In this document: piece after piece, positions 7,493 to 15,799 of the stretch
Layout of the letters: every line of letters starts with the position of its first letter
Numbering within the stretch: the first letter of the stretch is position 1
Source of the DNA: Halorubrum cibi
GTDB taxonomy: Archaea; Halobacteriota; Halobacteria; Halobacteriales; Haloferacaceae
Assembly: GCF_900182635.1 (NCBI RefSeq)
Contig: NZ_FXTD01000006.1
Coordinates: 124,001-188,000 of the forward strand
Reading direction: 5' to 3'
DNA length: 64,000 nt
Position numbers and translations under genes: made by a program
Notes under the pieces: generated by a model
The model's input: the letters and a program-made list of their open reading frames with translations, nothing else
Databases searched by the model: none
Told to the model about the DNA's origin: nothing

Positions 7493-7837
7493 ATGCCCAT
7501 CGGTATCGACGAGTTCGACTCGCGCGACCCGGAAGATCGCGACACGAACGCCGAGCGAGTCGTCCGGTTTCTGGTCCGCAACCGCGATAAGGCGTACAAG
7601 GCGGCCGAGATCGCCGAAGCAACCGAAGTCAGCGAGAACTCGATCCATCCGGTGTTGAACCGGCTCGCCGAGCGGGATCTGGTCCGGCATCGGGAGCCGT
7701 ACTGGGCCATCGGCGACCTCGATGCGGTTCGTGAGGCGACGACGTTCGCCTCCACGGCGGGCTTCCTCGACGACGAACTCGGGCCGGAGAGCCGGGGGGA
7801 GTGGCTGGCGGCGGCGCGAGAGGAGAACGAAGAATAA
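7493..7837 (+). CDS. MarR-like winged-helix regulator / antitoxin
   Basis: 114 residues, leaderless. The N-terminus MPIGIDEFDSRDPEDRD followed by RVVRFLVRNRDKAYKAAEIA, VSENSIHPVLNRLAERDLV and HREPYWAI is the haloarchaeal small MarR-type winged helix. Such genes often precede a PemK/MazF-like toxin gene and act as its antitoxin and repressor. Here the next gene is a radical SAM enzyme 74 bases downstream, so no toxin partner is present. It may regulate itself, the divergent membrane gene, or the downstream genes. Confidence 0.8.
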   Translation: MPIGIDEFDSRDPEDRDTNAERVVRFLVRNRDKAYKAAEIAEATEVSENSIHPVLNRLAERDLVRHREPYWAIGDLDAVREATTFASTAGFLDDELGPESRGEWLAAAREENEE

Positions 7838-7911
7838 CGAACTGACAACCGGACCCTCTTCCCTCACGTTCCGCACGCGTTTTCCCTCTCGGCCGAGTAC
7901 GGGGCTCCAAC

Positions 7912-9744
7912 ATGACCGACCCGGCCGATCTCTCCGTCACCGTCGTCGACGGCTACGTCGACGAGCCGGCGCACTTCGGGGTGCCGCCGTACATATCGAC
8001 GTACCCGCGGTACGCGGCCGGCGCGCTCGTCGACGCGGGCGTTCCTGAGGACGCGATCACCTACCACACGATCGACGAACTCCGCGAGGATCGGAACAAA
8101 CACGCCGACGTCGCCGACGCGGACCTCTTCGTCTACGTCGGCGGGATGACCGTCCCCGGCAGCTACGTCGGCGGCACGCCCGCCGAGCCGGACGAGGTGC
8201 GCGAACTCGGCTGGACCGCCGACGGCGTCACGCTGCTCGGCGGCCCCGTCCGATTCGGCGTCGGCGAGGAGAACGCCGGCGCACAGGACATGGAGCGCGA
8301 CGACCTCGACTACGACTTCGTCGCCAAAGGGGACGTCGAGGCCGCCGCTCACGACCTCGTTGCGAACGGGCTCGAGGGGTTCAACAACCGTATGCGCGAT
8401 AACGACGAGATCGACCGATGGGCCGAGAAGGGAGCGTTCGTCGTCGAACACCACCCCAACCACCCCGACTACCTCATCTGCGAGATGGAGACCTCCCGCG
8501 GCTGCGCGTACCGCTGTTCGTTCTGTACGGAGCCGCTCTACGGGAACCCGTCGTTCCGGGAGGCGCGCTCCGTCGTCGAGGAGGTGGACGCGCTCTCGGA
8601 CCGGGGAGTCAAACACTTCCGGCTGGGCCGACAGGCCGACATCCTCGCGTTCGGCGGCGACGGCGAGGCCCCGAACCCCGACGCGTTGCGGGAGCTGTAC
8701 GGCGGGATCCGCGAGGTCGCGCCCGACCTCGAGACGCTCCACCTCGACAACATGAACCCGGTGACGATCACCGACTACCCGGAGGCCTCCCGCGAGGCGA
8801 TCCGGGTCATCGCCGAGCACAACACGCCGGGCGACACGGCGGCGTTCGGCCTCGAGTCCGCGGATCCGGTCGTCCAGGAGGAGAACAACCTGCTCGTCAC
8901 CGCCGAGGAGTGTCTGGAGGCGGTCCGCGTCGTCAACGAGGAGGGCGGCTGGCGGCCGGGCGACCCGCCGGCCGGCGATCCCGGCGGGGTCGCGGGACCG
9001 GACCCTGACCGCCGGTACGGCCCCTCCACCGGCCCCGATGCCTCCCCGCGGCTGCCGAAGCTCCTGCCCGGAATCAACCTCGTTCACGGACTCGCGGGCG
9101 AGCGACCGGAGACGTACGAGCACAACAAGCGATTCCTCCAGTCGGTCTATGACGAGGGGCTCATGCTCCGGCGGATCAACGTCCGGCAGGTGATGGCGTT
9201 CGCGGGCACGGAGATGGCCGAGACCGGCGCGGAGATCGCTCAAGAGCACAGGGACAGCTTCCAAGCGTACAAACGCGAAGTGCGCGAGACGATCGACAAC
9301 CCGATGCTCGACCGGGTGGTCCCGCCCGGCACCGTCCTCCCCGACGTCCACCTGGAGTACCACCAGGACGGGAAGACGTTCGGCCGCCAGCTCGGCACCT
9401 ACGCCCTGCTCGTCGCGGTCCCCGGCGAGCGCGAGCTCGGGACCGCCATCGACGTGGCGGTCACCGACCACGGCTACCGATCCGTGACGGGCGTCCCCTA
9501 CCCGCTCGACGTCAACGCGGCCTCGATGGACGAACTGACCGCGATCCCCGGGATCAACCGGAACACGGCGGGCGACGTCGTCGTCGGCCGACCCTACGAG
9601 AGCGTCGACGCGGTCGACGCCGGCGTCGCCGACCTCTCGCGGTTCGCGGTCGCCGGCGAAACGCGAGTCCCGATCCCCGGTCGCGATCGAGCCGGTTCCG
9701 GACCCGGACCGGCGTCCCGATCCTCGCTCGGTCGGGGAGACTGA
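7912..9744 (+). CDS. Radical SAM protein with C-terminal helix-hairpin-helix (COG1031)
   Basis: 610 residues. The radical SAM cluster motif is SRGCAYRCSFC, with Cys198, Cys202 and Cys205 binding the 4Fe-4S cluster. The N-terminal domain (residues 1-150, with VYVGGMTVPGSYVGGTP) looks like a Rossmann-type region preceding the barrel. The C-terminus holds a helix-hairpin-helix, DVNAASMDELTAIPGI, near residues 530-560, a nucleic-acid-binding fold. This domain order matches COG1031, a conserved archaeal family of unknown substrate, possibly RNA modification. A Gly/Pro/Asp-rich linker (near residues 345-380) interrupts the barrel before LPKLLPGINLVHGL. The stop overlaps the next ATG (TGATG). Confidence 0.85.
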   Translation: MTDPADLSVTVVDGYVDEPAHFGVPPYISTYPRYAAGALVDAGVPEDAITYHTIDELREDRNKHADVADADLFVYVGGMTVPGSYVGGTPAEPDEVRELGWTADGVTLLGGPVRFGVGEENAGAQDMERDDLDYDFVAKGDVEAAAHDLVANGLEGFNNRMRDNDEIDRWAEKGAFVVEHHPNHPDYLICEMETSRGCAYRCSFCTEPLYGNPSFREARSVVEEVDALSDRGVKHFRLGRQADILAFGGDGEAPNPDALRELYGGIREVAPDLETLHLDNMNPVTITDYPEASREAIRVIAEHNTPGDTAAFGLESADPVVQEENNLLVTAEECLEAVRVVNEEGGWRPGDPPAGDPGGVAGPDPDRRYGPSTGPDASPRLPKLLPGINLVHGLAGERPETYEHNKRFLQSVYDEGLMLRRINVRQVMAFAGTEMAETGAEIAQEHRDSFQAYKREVRETIDNPMLDRVVPPGTVLPDVHLEYHQDGKTFGRQLGTYALLVAVPGERELGTAIDVAVTDHGYRSVTGVPYPLDVNAASMDELTAIPGINRNTAGDVVVGRPYESVDAVDAGVADLSRFAVAGETRVPIPGRDRAGSGPGPASRSSLGRGD

Positions 9745-10628
9745 TGGCGTCGCCTGGGGCGGACGGGAGCGGATCCCCGACTCAATCGCGGTCGGCGGTC
9801 ACCCGAATCGAGATCCTCGTCGACACCCGCGCCGCGACGGGCACGACGAACGCGTACCTCGTCGGCGGGCTCCTCGTCGACCCCGCGGCCCGGACGGACG
9901 AGTTGGACGCTGCCGTGGCGGAACGCGCCACGCTCCCGGGAGATCGCGGGGGGATCGAGGCGATCGCCGTCACCCACACGCATCCGGACCACGTCGGCGC
10001 GGTCGCCGACTACGCGGACCGGACGGGCGCGACCGTTCACGCGCACGCCGACCACGTCGATCGGTTCCGGGAGGCGACCGGCGTCGACCCGGACGCGACG
10101 TTCCGCGACGGCGATGCGATCGGGGAGACCGGCGTCCGCGCGCTCGATACGCCGGGGCACGCGCCGGACCACGTCGCGTTCGCGGTCGGGGATGTGGGCG
10201 GAGGGGGCGGGAGCGACGGAGGCGACGGCGACGGTGACGAGCCCGAACCGCCCGCCGAGGCGCTCGTCGGCGACCTCGCGGTCGCCGAGGGCAGCATCGT
10301 CGTGGGCGCGCCCGAGGGCGACGTCCACGAGTACCTGGCGAGCCTCGAGCGCGTCCGGGATCGCGGCTTCGCCCGGCTCCATCCCGGGCACGGGCCCGCT
10401 GTCGACGACCCGGACGCGACCTGCGAGCGGCTGATCGACCACCGCCTCGAGCGCGAGGAGCGGGTGCTCGCGGCGGTGGAGGCGGGCGCGAGCGACGTGG
10501 ACTCGATCCTCGAGGCGGCATACGGAAAGGACCTGACCGGCGTCGAGGACCTCGCGCGGGCGACGGTCCGCGCCCACCTCGAGAAGCTCGCCGCCGAGGG
10601 GCGGATCGACGCGTCGTGGAGGGAGTAG
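9744..10628 (+). CDS. MBL-fold metallo-hydrolase with C-terminal winged helix
   Basis: 294 residues. The metal-binding motif THTHPDHVG places His78, His80, Asp82 and His83; further ligands are the His of DTPGHAPDH, the Asp of LVGDLAV and the His of LHPGHGP. The last 80 residues (RLEREERVLAAVEAG ... RATVRAHLEKLAAEGRI) form the BLACT-type winged helix of LACTB2-like nucleases and hydrolases. A Gly/Asp-rich insert sits near residues 152-172. It shares one base with the stop of the COG1031 gene, so translation is probably coupled. LACTB2 relatives cut single-stranded RNA, which would fit an RNA-related partner, but the substrate is inferred. Confidence 0.85.
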   Translation: MASPGADGSGSPTQSRSAVTRIEILVDTRAATGTTNAYLVGGLLVDPAARTDELDAAVAERATLPGDRGGIEAIAVTHTHPDHVGAVADYADRTGATVHAHADHVDRFREATGVDPDATFRDGDAIGETGVRALDTPGHAPDHVAFAVGDVGGGGGSDGGDGDGDEPEPPAEALVGDLAVAEGSIVVGAPEGDVHEYLASLERVRDRGFARLHPGHGPAVDDPDATCERLIDHRLEREERVLAAVEAGASDVDSILEAAYGKDLTGVEDLARATVRAHLEKLAAEGRIDASWRE

Positions 10629-10664
10629 CGGGCGTACCCCGGCCCCCGCGTTCGGTTCGGTCCG

Positions 10665-11498
10665 TCACGTCTGTCGGTCCACGGGCTCGACCGCCGCACG
10701 CTCGTCGGTCACGACGCCGTACTCCGCGTCCGAGATCGACGCCGGAGCCTCCTCGAAGTCGGCACCGTACCGCGAGGCGAGCGAGGCGCACACTGCGTCG
10801 CGGACACACGCCCTGACCGCCGAGCCGATCGGGGTTGCGGACCCGGAGAAGGCGGCTGGCTCCGGACCGTCGGTGTCCGCGCGCGCTCTCGTCGAACCTG
10901 ACCCGGTCGCGTCCGCGCGCTCCGCCGGACAGCCGACGACGACCGCGTCGCTCGTCGTGCCGGGGAACCCGACCGTCGCGAGCAGCGTCGCCGCCTTCGC
11001 CTCGGCGACGACCGCGACGAGGTTCGCGAGCGCGCCCGGCGAGAGCGCCCGCTCCGACCCGACGAGGAGGTTGACCGTGCCGGTCGTCGGGGCGACGTCG
11101 TCCTCGGCGACTGAATCGACGTCCCCGTCCGATATCGGCAACGCAGCCGGGTTCGAGACGCCCGCGGTGGCCACCGCGGTCGCCCCGTCGAGCCGCGCGA
11201 TCCGGGCGTGCCGCTGGTCGACGCCGGTCAGGAGCGCGGGAGCGTCGCGGTCGGTGAGGCCGTCGGTCGCGCGGTCGGCGAACCCGGCGTCCCGGACTCG
11301 CCCGTCGACGTACTCGCTGAGGTCCCGGCGTCCCGCGTCGTCCCACCCTTCCGGAACCGTCACGTTGTGGACGGCGTCGGCGACTCGAATGCCGCCGTCG
11401 AAGCCGGTCGAGAGGAATCGGGTCGCCCCGTCGACCCGTCGAAACCGACAGACGCCGTCGGCGACGTCGGCGCGGAACGCGGGCGAGCGGGGACTCAT
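10665..11498 (-). CDS. cbiZ: Adenosylcobinamide amidohydrolase CbiZ
   Basis: 277 residues. The CbiZ core is recognisable: FLSTGFDGGIRVADAVHNV, TGVDQRHARI, TAGVSNPAALP, TTGTVNLLVGSERALSPGAL and EAKAATLLATVGFPGTTSDA. CbiZ removes the aminopropanol arm of salvaged adenosylcobinamide to give adenosylcobyric acid, which CbiB then rebuilds; it is an archaeal salvage enzyme. A linker rich in Ser/Asp/Arg interrupts the end of the domain. This is the last gene of the cobalamin operon; its ATG overlaps the stop of cobD by four bases. Confidence 0.88.
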   Translation of the reverse strand: MSPRSPAFRADVADGVCRFRRVDGATRFLSTGFDGGIRVADAVHNVTVPEGWDDAGRRDLSEYVDGRVRDAGFADRATDGLTDRDAPALLTGVDQRHARIARLDGATAVATAGVSNPAALPISDGDVDSVAEDDVAPTTGTVNLLVGSERALSPGALANLVAVVAEAKAATLLATVGFPGTTSDAVVVGCPAERADATGSGSTRARADTDGPEPAAFSGSATPIGSAVRACVRDAVCASLASRYGADFEEAPASISDAEYGVVTDERAAVEPVDRQT

Positions 11499-12502
11499 AC
11501 GCCGAGCGATTCGAGGAGTCGCTCGTTCTCACGCGGGCGGCGAATCGCCGTCCGCAGGTGGTTGTCGAGCCGCGGGAACGACCGCGCGTCTCGGAGGACG
11601 ACCCCGCGCTCTCTGGCGGTCGCGAGCACGTCGTCCGGATCGTCGCTCCCGGTGTCGAACAGGAGGAACGGCGCGTCGGAGGGATACACCTCCCACTCGG
11701 TCGCCAGGCGCTCGCGGACGCGTTCGCGTTCGGCGGCGACGCGCTCGCGGGTCCGCTCGACGAACTCCGTCCGCCGAAGGCAGTGGGTGCCGACCGCGGC
11801 CGCCGGCGTCGACAGCCCCCAGGGAAGCCGCCCGCGGTCGAGCCGCTCTCGCAGCGTTCCCGTCGCGACGAGGAAGCCCGCGCGCAGTCCGGGCAGGCCG
11901 AACACCTTCGTGAGCGAGCGCGCGACGACGACGCCCGGTTCGCCCGCGAGCGACCGCTGTGGCGTGAAATCGAGGAACGCCTCGTCGACGAACAGCGTCG
12001 TCCCCGCCCCCCGACAGCGCGCGGCGAGCCGGAGGAGATCGTCGCGGTCGGCGAGCTCTCCCGTCGGGTTGTTCGGCGTACAGACGACGACGAGCGCGTG
12101 GTCGGCCGGGTCGACGTCGAGGACCGCGTCGTGAGCGACCGATACCGGATTGCCGCCCTGGAGCCGGATCTCGCGGGCGTACTCGCCGAAGGACGGCTCG
12201 GGGACGACCGCGGAGTCGCCGTCGTCGAGGGCGACCGCGAACAGCAGTCGCATCCCGGCCATCGCGCCCGCCGTCGGGATCACCTCGACGGGGGCGCAGT
12301 CGACGTAGTCGGCGGCGGCGGCCCGGAAGGCCACGTAGTCGTCCGCTGGGTACCGCCCCGACGCCGAGAGCGCCGAGTCGTACACGGCCGTCACGCCGGG
12401 GGGCGTCTCCGGGTTCGTGTTCGCGCTGAAGTCGATCACGCCGGGGTCCGTGGCTCCGCCGTGGGGCACTCGTCCGATCTCGTCCAGCGCCTCCGCGTCC
12501 AT
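11495..12502 (-). CDS. cobD: L-threonine-O-3-phosphate decarboxylase CobD
   Basis: 335 residues, fold type I PLP enzyme of the histidinol-phosphate aminotransferase group. Seen: HGGATDPGVIDFSANTNPE at the start, CTPNNPTG at 141-148, and the PLP lysine Lys199 in ARSLTKVFGLPGLRAGF. In cobalamin synthesis CobD makes (R)-1-amino-2-propanol phosphate for CbiB. The gene's place between cobY and cbiZ favours CobD over histidinol-phosphate aminotransferase. A T-rich tract on the minus strand (12524-12532), about 27 nt upstream of the ATG, could be an internal promoter. Confidence 0.88.
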   Translation of the reverse strand: MDAEALDEIGRVPHGGATDPGVIDFSANTNPETPPGVTAVYDSALSASGRYPADDYVAFRAAAADYVDCAPVEVIPTAGAMAGMRLLFAVALDDGDSAVVPEPSFGEYAREIRLQGGNPVSVAHDAVLDVDPADHALVVVCTPNNPTGELADRDDLLRLAARCRGAGTTLFVDEAFLDFTPQRSLAGEPGVVVARSLTKVFGLPGLRAGFLVATGTLRERLDRGRLPWGLSTPAAAVGTHCLRRTEFVERTRERVAAERERVRERLATEWEVYPSDAPFLLFDTGSDDPDDVLATARERGVVLRDARSFPRLDNHLRTAIRRPRENERLLESLGV

Positions 12503-12547
12503 GCCATCGATCCCGTCGCGAACTCCAAAAAACCCATCTACGATCGG

Positions 12548-13186
12548 TCAGGGGTTTACCAGCCGGCTCGCGAGTTCGAGGTCTCCCGGCCGGTTGACGT
12601 TGACCGCGAGCGAGTCCCGCTCGCGGACGACGATCCGGTCCGGACCGTCGTCCACGACGTTCAGCCCGGTCGGCGCGATGGGGGTCCCCGCGTGGTCGAA
12701 CGAGGCGTCGACGCTCGCGCCGAGGTCGCGCTTGTACGCGGCGGGCACGCAAACCGTCACCGAGCGGACTGGGTCGTCCGAGCCGTCGGTTCCGGTCGAG
12801 GGAGCCTCCCTCGGGGGGACCGCCGCGTCGATCGCGTCGTCGACGTCGCGCCCGCGGAGCAGCGGGAGGTCGGCCGCGACGGTGACGGCCGACCCGTCGA
12901 CCGCCGAGAGGCCGACCTCGAGGTCGGCGACGTACCCCTCTCCGCTCCCGTTGAGGACGGTACACGGCACCGCCGTCTCCTCGCCGAGTCTCTCACGGAG
13001 CGCGCGCCGGGTGTCGGGCGCGTGCGGCGACGCGACGGCGACGACGCGGGCGACGCGCGCGTCCGCCAGCGCGTCGAGGACGCGCGCGACCATGGGGCGG
13101 CCGTCGACCTCGACCAGCGGCTTCTCGACGTCGCCGCCGAGACGCGTCCCGCGCCCGCCACAGAGGAGGACCGCCGGGAGGCCCAT
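12548..13186 (-). CDS. cobY: Adenosylcobinamide-phosphate guanylyltransferase CobY
   Basis: 212 residues from the ATG at 13186; a GTG at 13195 (VEGMGLP) is an alternative. The nucleotidyltransferase signature LLCGGRGTRLGGDVEKPL lies at residues 7-24, followed by VEVDGRPM and the metal-binding VTVAADLPLL. Archaea use CobY instead of the bacterial CobU. It guanylates adenosylcobinamide phosphate to give AdoCbi-GDP, the substrate of CobS encoded just upstream, with about 20 bases between. Confidence 0.88.
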   Translation of the reverse strand: MGLPAVLLCGGRGTRLGGDVEKPLVEVDGRPMVARVLDALADARVARVVAVASPHAPDTRRALRERLGEETAVPCTVLNGSGEGYVADLEVGLSAVDGSAVTVAADLPLLRGRDVDDAIDAAVPPREAPSTGTDGSDDPVRSVTVCVPAAYKRDLGASVDASFDHAGTPIAPTGLNVVDDGPDRIVVRERDSLAVNVNRPGDLELASRLVNP

Positions 13187-13206
13187 CCCCTCCACCGCGG
13201 CGTCTC

Positions 13207-14139
13207 TCACGCGATCGTCCACGCCACCACCCCCGCGTGGAGCGCGACCGCGCGCCCGAGCTCGTTCGCCGCGCCGAGCACGTCGCCGCTCGCCCCGCCG
13301 AGCCAGGGGCGGACGCGGACGAGGAGGACGACGGCGACGACCGGGCCCGCGATCAGCGCCGCCGCGATCGCCGGGAGCGCGCCGGGCGGGGCCGCGAGCA
13401 GGACGGGGGCGACGACGAGCGCGACGAGGAGGAGCGACCGCGGGCCTACCTCGCCGACGACCGCCGACCCCAACCCCTCGTGGGCGGGCGTCCCGAGGCA
13501 GGCGAGGACCGCCATCCCCGCCTTCGCGCCGACCTCGGCCGCGAGGACGATCCGGAACGCCACGCTCGTGACGCGCGCGCCGCCGCCCGCGAGGCCCGTC
13601 GCGAGCGCGAGCGCCCCGAGGGTCGTGGCGAGCAGCGTGACGGCGAGCGCGAGCGCGCCGCCCACGCCGAGGTCGGCGTCTTTTAAGATCCCGAGCCGGC
13701 GGTCGGGGTCGTGCGCGGCGATCGCGTCGCCGAGGTCGGCGAGCCCGTCCGCGTGGGTGACGCCGGTCAGGAAGTAGATCGTGAGGAGGTAGGCGGCCGC
13801 GGCGGTCCACGGCGACGGGGCGAGGAAGGCGAGCCCCGCGACCGCGCCGACGACCGCGCCGACCACCGGAAACGTCCACGGGGAGCGCCGGAACGCGTGC
13901 CAGTCGGCGGGAGCGGAGCCGGGAACCGGGATCCGAGTCAGGAACGTGAGCGCGCCCCGAATCGCCGGTATCGGGCGGGCCGCCGGTATACCGTCGTCGT
14001 CGCCACCGCCGTCGTCTCCGCCACCGTCGTCTCCGCCACCGTCGTCTCCGCCACCGTCGTCGTCGCCACCGTCGTCTCCGCCACCGTCGTCGTCGCCACC
14101 GTCGTATCCGCCACCACCGTCGACGCCGCTCCCCGTCAC
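13207..14139 (-). CDS. cobS: Adenosylcobinamide-GDP ribazoletransferase CobS
   Basis: 310 residues starting at GTG, whose last two bases overlap the cbiB stop (GTGA). From about residue 55 it is a typical membrane CobS: GALTFLTRIPVPG, HADGLADLGDA (metal-binding Asp), GILKDADLGVGG, then several hydrophobic helices. It joins AdoCbi-GDP with alpha-ribazole (phosphate). Unusual is an N-terminal extension of nearly 45 residues made of Gly-Gly-Gly-Asp-Asp type repeats, encoded by a 15-bp tandem repeat. No start codon lies between the repeat and the CobS core, so the extension is probably translated. Confidence 0.88.
   Translation of the reverse strand: MTGSGVDGGGGYDGGDDDGGGDDGGDDDGGGDDGGGDDGGGDDGGGDDDGIPAARPIPAIRGALTFLTRIPVPGSAPADWHAFRRSPWTFPVVGAVVGAVAGLAFLAPSPWTAAAAYLLTIYFLTGVTHADGLADLGDAIAAHDPDRRLGILKDADLGVGGALALAVTLLATTLGALALATGLAGGGARVTSVAFRIVLAAEVGAKAGMAVLACLGTPAHEGLGSAVVGEVGPRSLLLVALVVAPVLLAAPPGALPAIAAALIAGPVVAVVLLVRVRPWLGGASGDVLGAANELGRAVALHAGVVAWTIA
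13993..14115. repeat. 15-bp minisatellite inside cobS
   Basis: About eight units of GTCGTCTCCGCCACC (plus strand), some with CGTCG replacing CTCCG and the first extended to 18 bases. Each unit adds five residues of a Gly/Asp tract to CobS, so copy-number changes keep the frame. Confidence 0.9.
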
Positions 14140-15092
14140 AGCGCCAGCGACACCCCCGCGACGCCGAACGCAAGCCACCCGGCCCGCGAGACGACCCGAA
14201 CGCCGGTCCGCGCCTCCGAGGCCGTCGGGAGCGATCCCGTCGGGAAGAGCGTGTACGTCTCCGGCTTCGCCAGCCGCACGCCGAGAACCGCCGCGAGCGA
14301 CCCCATCGGCCAGCCGGAGTTCGGCGAGTCGGGGACGCCGGCCGCCGACCGGACGCGGCCGAGGATCGCGATCGGCCCGGTCCCGATCCCCCCTCCGCCG
14401 GCCGCGAGGATCAGGAGCGCGGTCGCCCGCGCCGGGAGCCACATGACGGCGTCGTCGAGCCGCGCGGGGGCCCAGCCGGCCCGCCGATCGCGGTACCCGA
14501 GCATCGAGTCGAGCGTGTTGACTCCCTTGATCCAGGCGGCCGCGCCGGCGGCGACGGCGAGCCCGCCCGCCGGTGCGACTCCGACGACTGCGGTGGCCGC
14601 AGCGCCGATAACGAACCCGCAAAGCGGCGCTATCAGGCCGTCAGCGAGGTTCTCCGCCGCGCTCTCCACGGTCGCGGATCGGACGTGGTCGGCCGACAGG
14701 TCCGTCGCGTCCCGCCCGGCGAGCGCGCGCAACTCGCGTCGCGCCGCCTCGAGGTCGCGCTCGGCGAGGTCGATAACGTCGCCGGCGACCGACAACAGCA
14801 TCCGGTGGCTGGAGCAGGCGAAGAGGACGACTCCCGCGGCCACCGCGGCGGGGACCGGTGAGGGGGAGAGCGCGCCGACCGCGACGACGGGCGCGGCGAG
14901 GAGGGCGGCGAAGGCAATGGGGATGCCGGCTGCGAACCCGACGCCGACGAGTCGGGCGTCGGGGAGACGGGAGTCGAGCGACGCGACGGCGCGGCCGAGC
15001 CACGCGACCGGGTGGAGGCCGGCTGGCGGCTCGGAGAAGGTCCGATCGAGGGCGGCGGCGAGCGCGATCGCGCCGGCCGCCGCGAGCGTCAC
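14136..15092 (-). CDS. cbiB: Adenosylcobinamide-phosphate synthase CbiB
   Basis: 318 residues, GTG start overlapping the stop of the upstream HAD gene (GTGA). Recognised by LDRTFSEPPAGLHPVAWLG at the N-terminus, VESAAENLADGLIAPL, AAAWIKGVNTLDSMLGYR and PDSPNSGWPMGSLAAVLG, all standard CbiB signatures. It is an integral membrane enzyme that attaches aminopropanol phosphate (made by CobD) to adenosylcobyric acid. It sits directly before cobS, the next membrane step. Confidence 0.93.
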   Translation of the reverse strand: MTLAAAGAIALAAALDRTFSEPPAGLHPVAWLGRAVASLDSRLPDARLVGVGFAAGIPIAFAALLAAPVVAVGALSPSPVPAAVAAGVVLFACSSHRMLLSVAGDVIDLAERDLEAARRELRALAGRDATDLSADHVRSATVESAAENLADGLIAPLCGFVIGAAATAVVGVAPAGGLAVAAGAAAWIKGVNTLDSMLGYRDRRAGWAPARLDDAVMWLPARATALLILAAGGGGIGTGPIAILGRVRSAAGVPDSPNSGWPMGSLAAVLGVRLAKPETYTLFPTGSLPTASEARTGVRVVSRAGWLAFGVAGVSLAL

Positions 15093-15709
15093 GGCTCGGC
15101 CTCCAGCTCGCTCCCAATCGCGTCGAGAGGGATCTCCGTCACGTCGAGGAAGCGCCCGCCGGCGTCGACTATCCCGCCGTCCGTCGCCGGATCGTCGCCG
15201 ACGTGGACCAGTGCGGACGGCGCGACGCCGAGCGCCTTCGCGGCGGCCTCGAACGCCTTCGCGTGGGGCTTCCGCCAGCCGCAGCCGACGCTCGTCGTCA
15301 CCGCGTCGAACTCCCCGCGGAGCCCGGCGCGTATCAGCGTCCGGGGGACCAACTCGGGGACCGCGCAGTTCGAGCAGATCCCGACCGGACCGCGGTCGGC
15401 CGCCGTCCGGACCGCCTCCAGTGCGCCCTCGCGGCGCGTGACGTCGGGGTCGAAGGCGGCGACGACCGCGTGTCGGACGACGTTGTCGGGGGCGTCGACG
15501 CCGCGGGAGCCGAGCGCCGCGGCCACGTGCGCTGGGAGGGGGACCTCTGCGCCCGTCGGGGCGTCGACGTGTCGCTCGCCGTACGCGACGTGCCAGTCGT
15601 CCGGGACGGCGACGTCCCGCGACTCGAGTTCGCGCGCGACGATCTCGGCCGGATCCGTCGGATACTCGACGTCGACGAGCGTGCCGAAGAGATCGAAGGT
15701 AACTGCCAC
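15089..15709 (-). CDS. HAD-superfamily hydrolase in the cobalamin operon
   Basis: 206 residues from GTG 15709, giving VAVTFDLFGTLVD; an ATG at 15787 would add 26 basic, unconvincing residues. HAD motif I is DLFGTL (FDLFGTLVD); motif II is ICSNCA; motif III/IV appear as WRKPHAKAF and VHVGDDPATD. It is thus a small phosphatase-like HAD. It is the first gene of the cobalamin cluster and overlaps cbiB. A phosphatase acting on alpha-ribazole phosphate or adenosylcobalamin phosphate is needed in the pathway, and no CobC or CobZ is in the window, so this is a candidate; that is inference. Confidence 0.75.
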   Translation of the reverse strand: MAVTFDLFGTLVDVEYPTDPAEIVARELESRDVAVPDDWHVAYGERHVDAPTGAEVPLPAHVAAALGSRGVDAPDNVVRHAVVAAFDPDVTRREGALEAVRTAADRGPVGICSNCAVPELVPRTLIRAGLRGEFDAVTTSVGCGWRKPHAKAFEAAAKALGVAPSALVHVGDDPATDGGIVDAGGRFLDVTEIPLDAIGSELEAEP

Positions 15710-15799
15710 GATACCCCCTGTAGGGCCAAACCGGGATTGAAGCTGTCGGTCGGGTCGCGGTTCGCGGGATTCAGGAGTTCGTGCCACCGAGGATCGGCC

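Noticed and set aside
13993-14115. CRISPR-like array
   Set aside because: The 15-bp units are directly tandem with no unique spacers and lie in the cobS reading frame.
12548-14173. Single 541-codon frame joining cobY with an upstream stretch
   Set aside because: The N-terminal 330 residues are an Arg-rich shadow of cobS; the real CobY begins at 13186 (or 13195).
13207-14622. 471-codon frame for cobS
   Set aside because: The part upstream of GTG 14139 is antisense-like shadow of cbiB in another frame; GTGA overlap sets the start.
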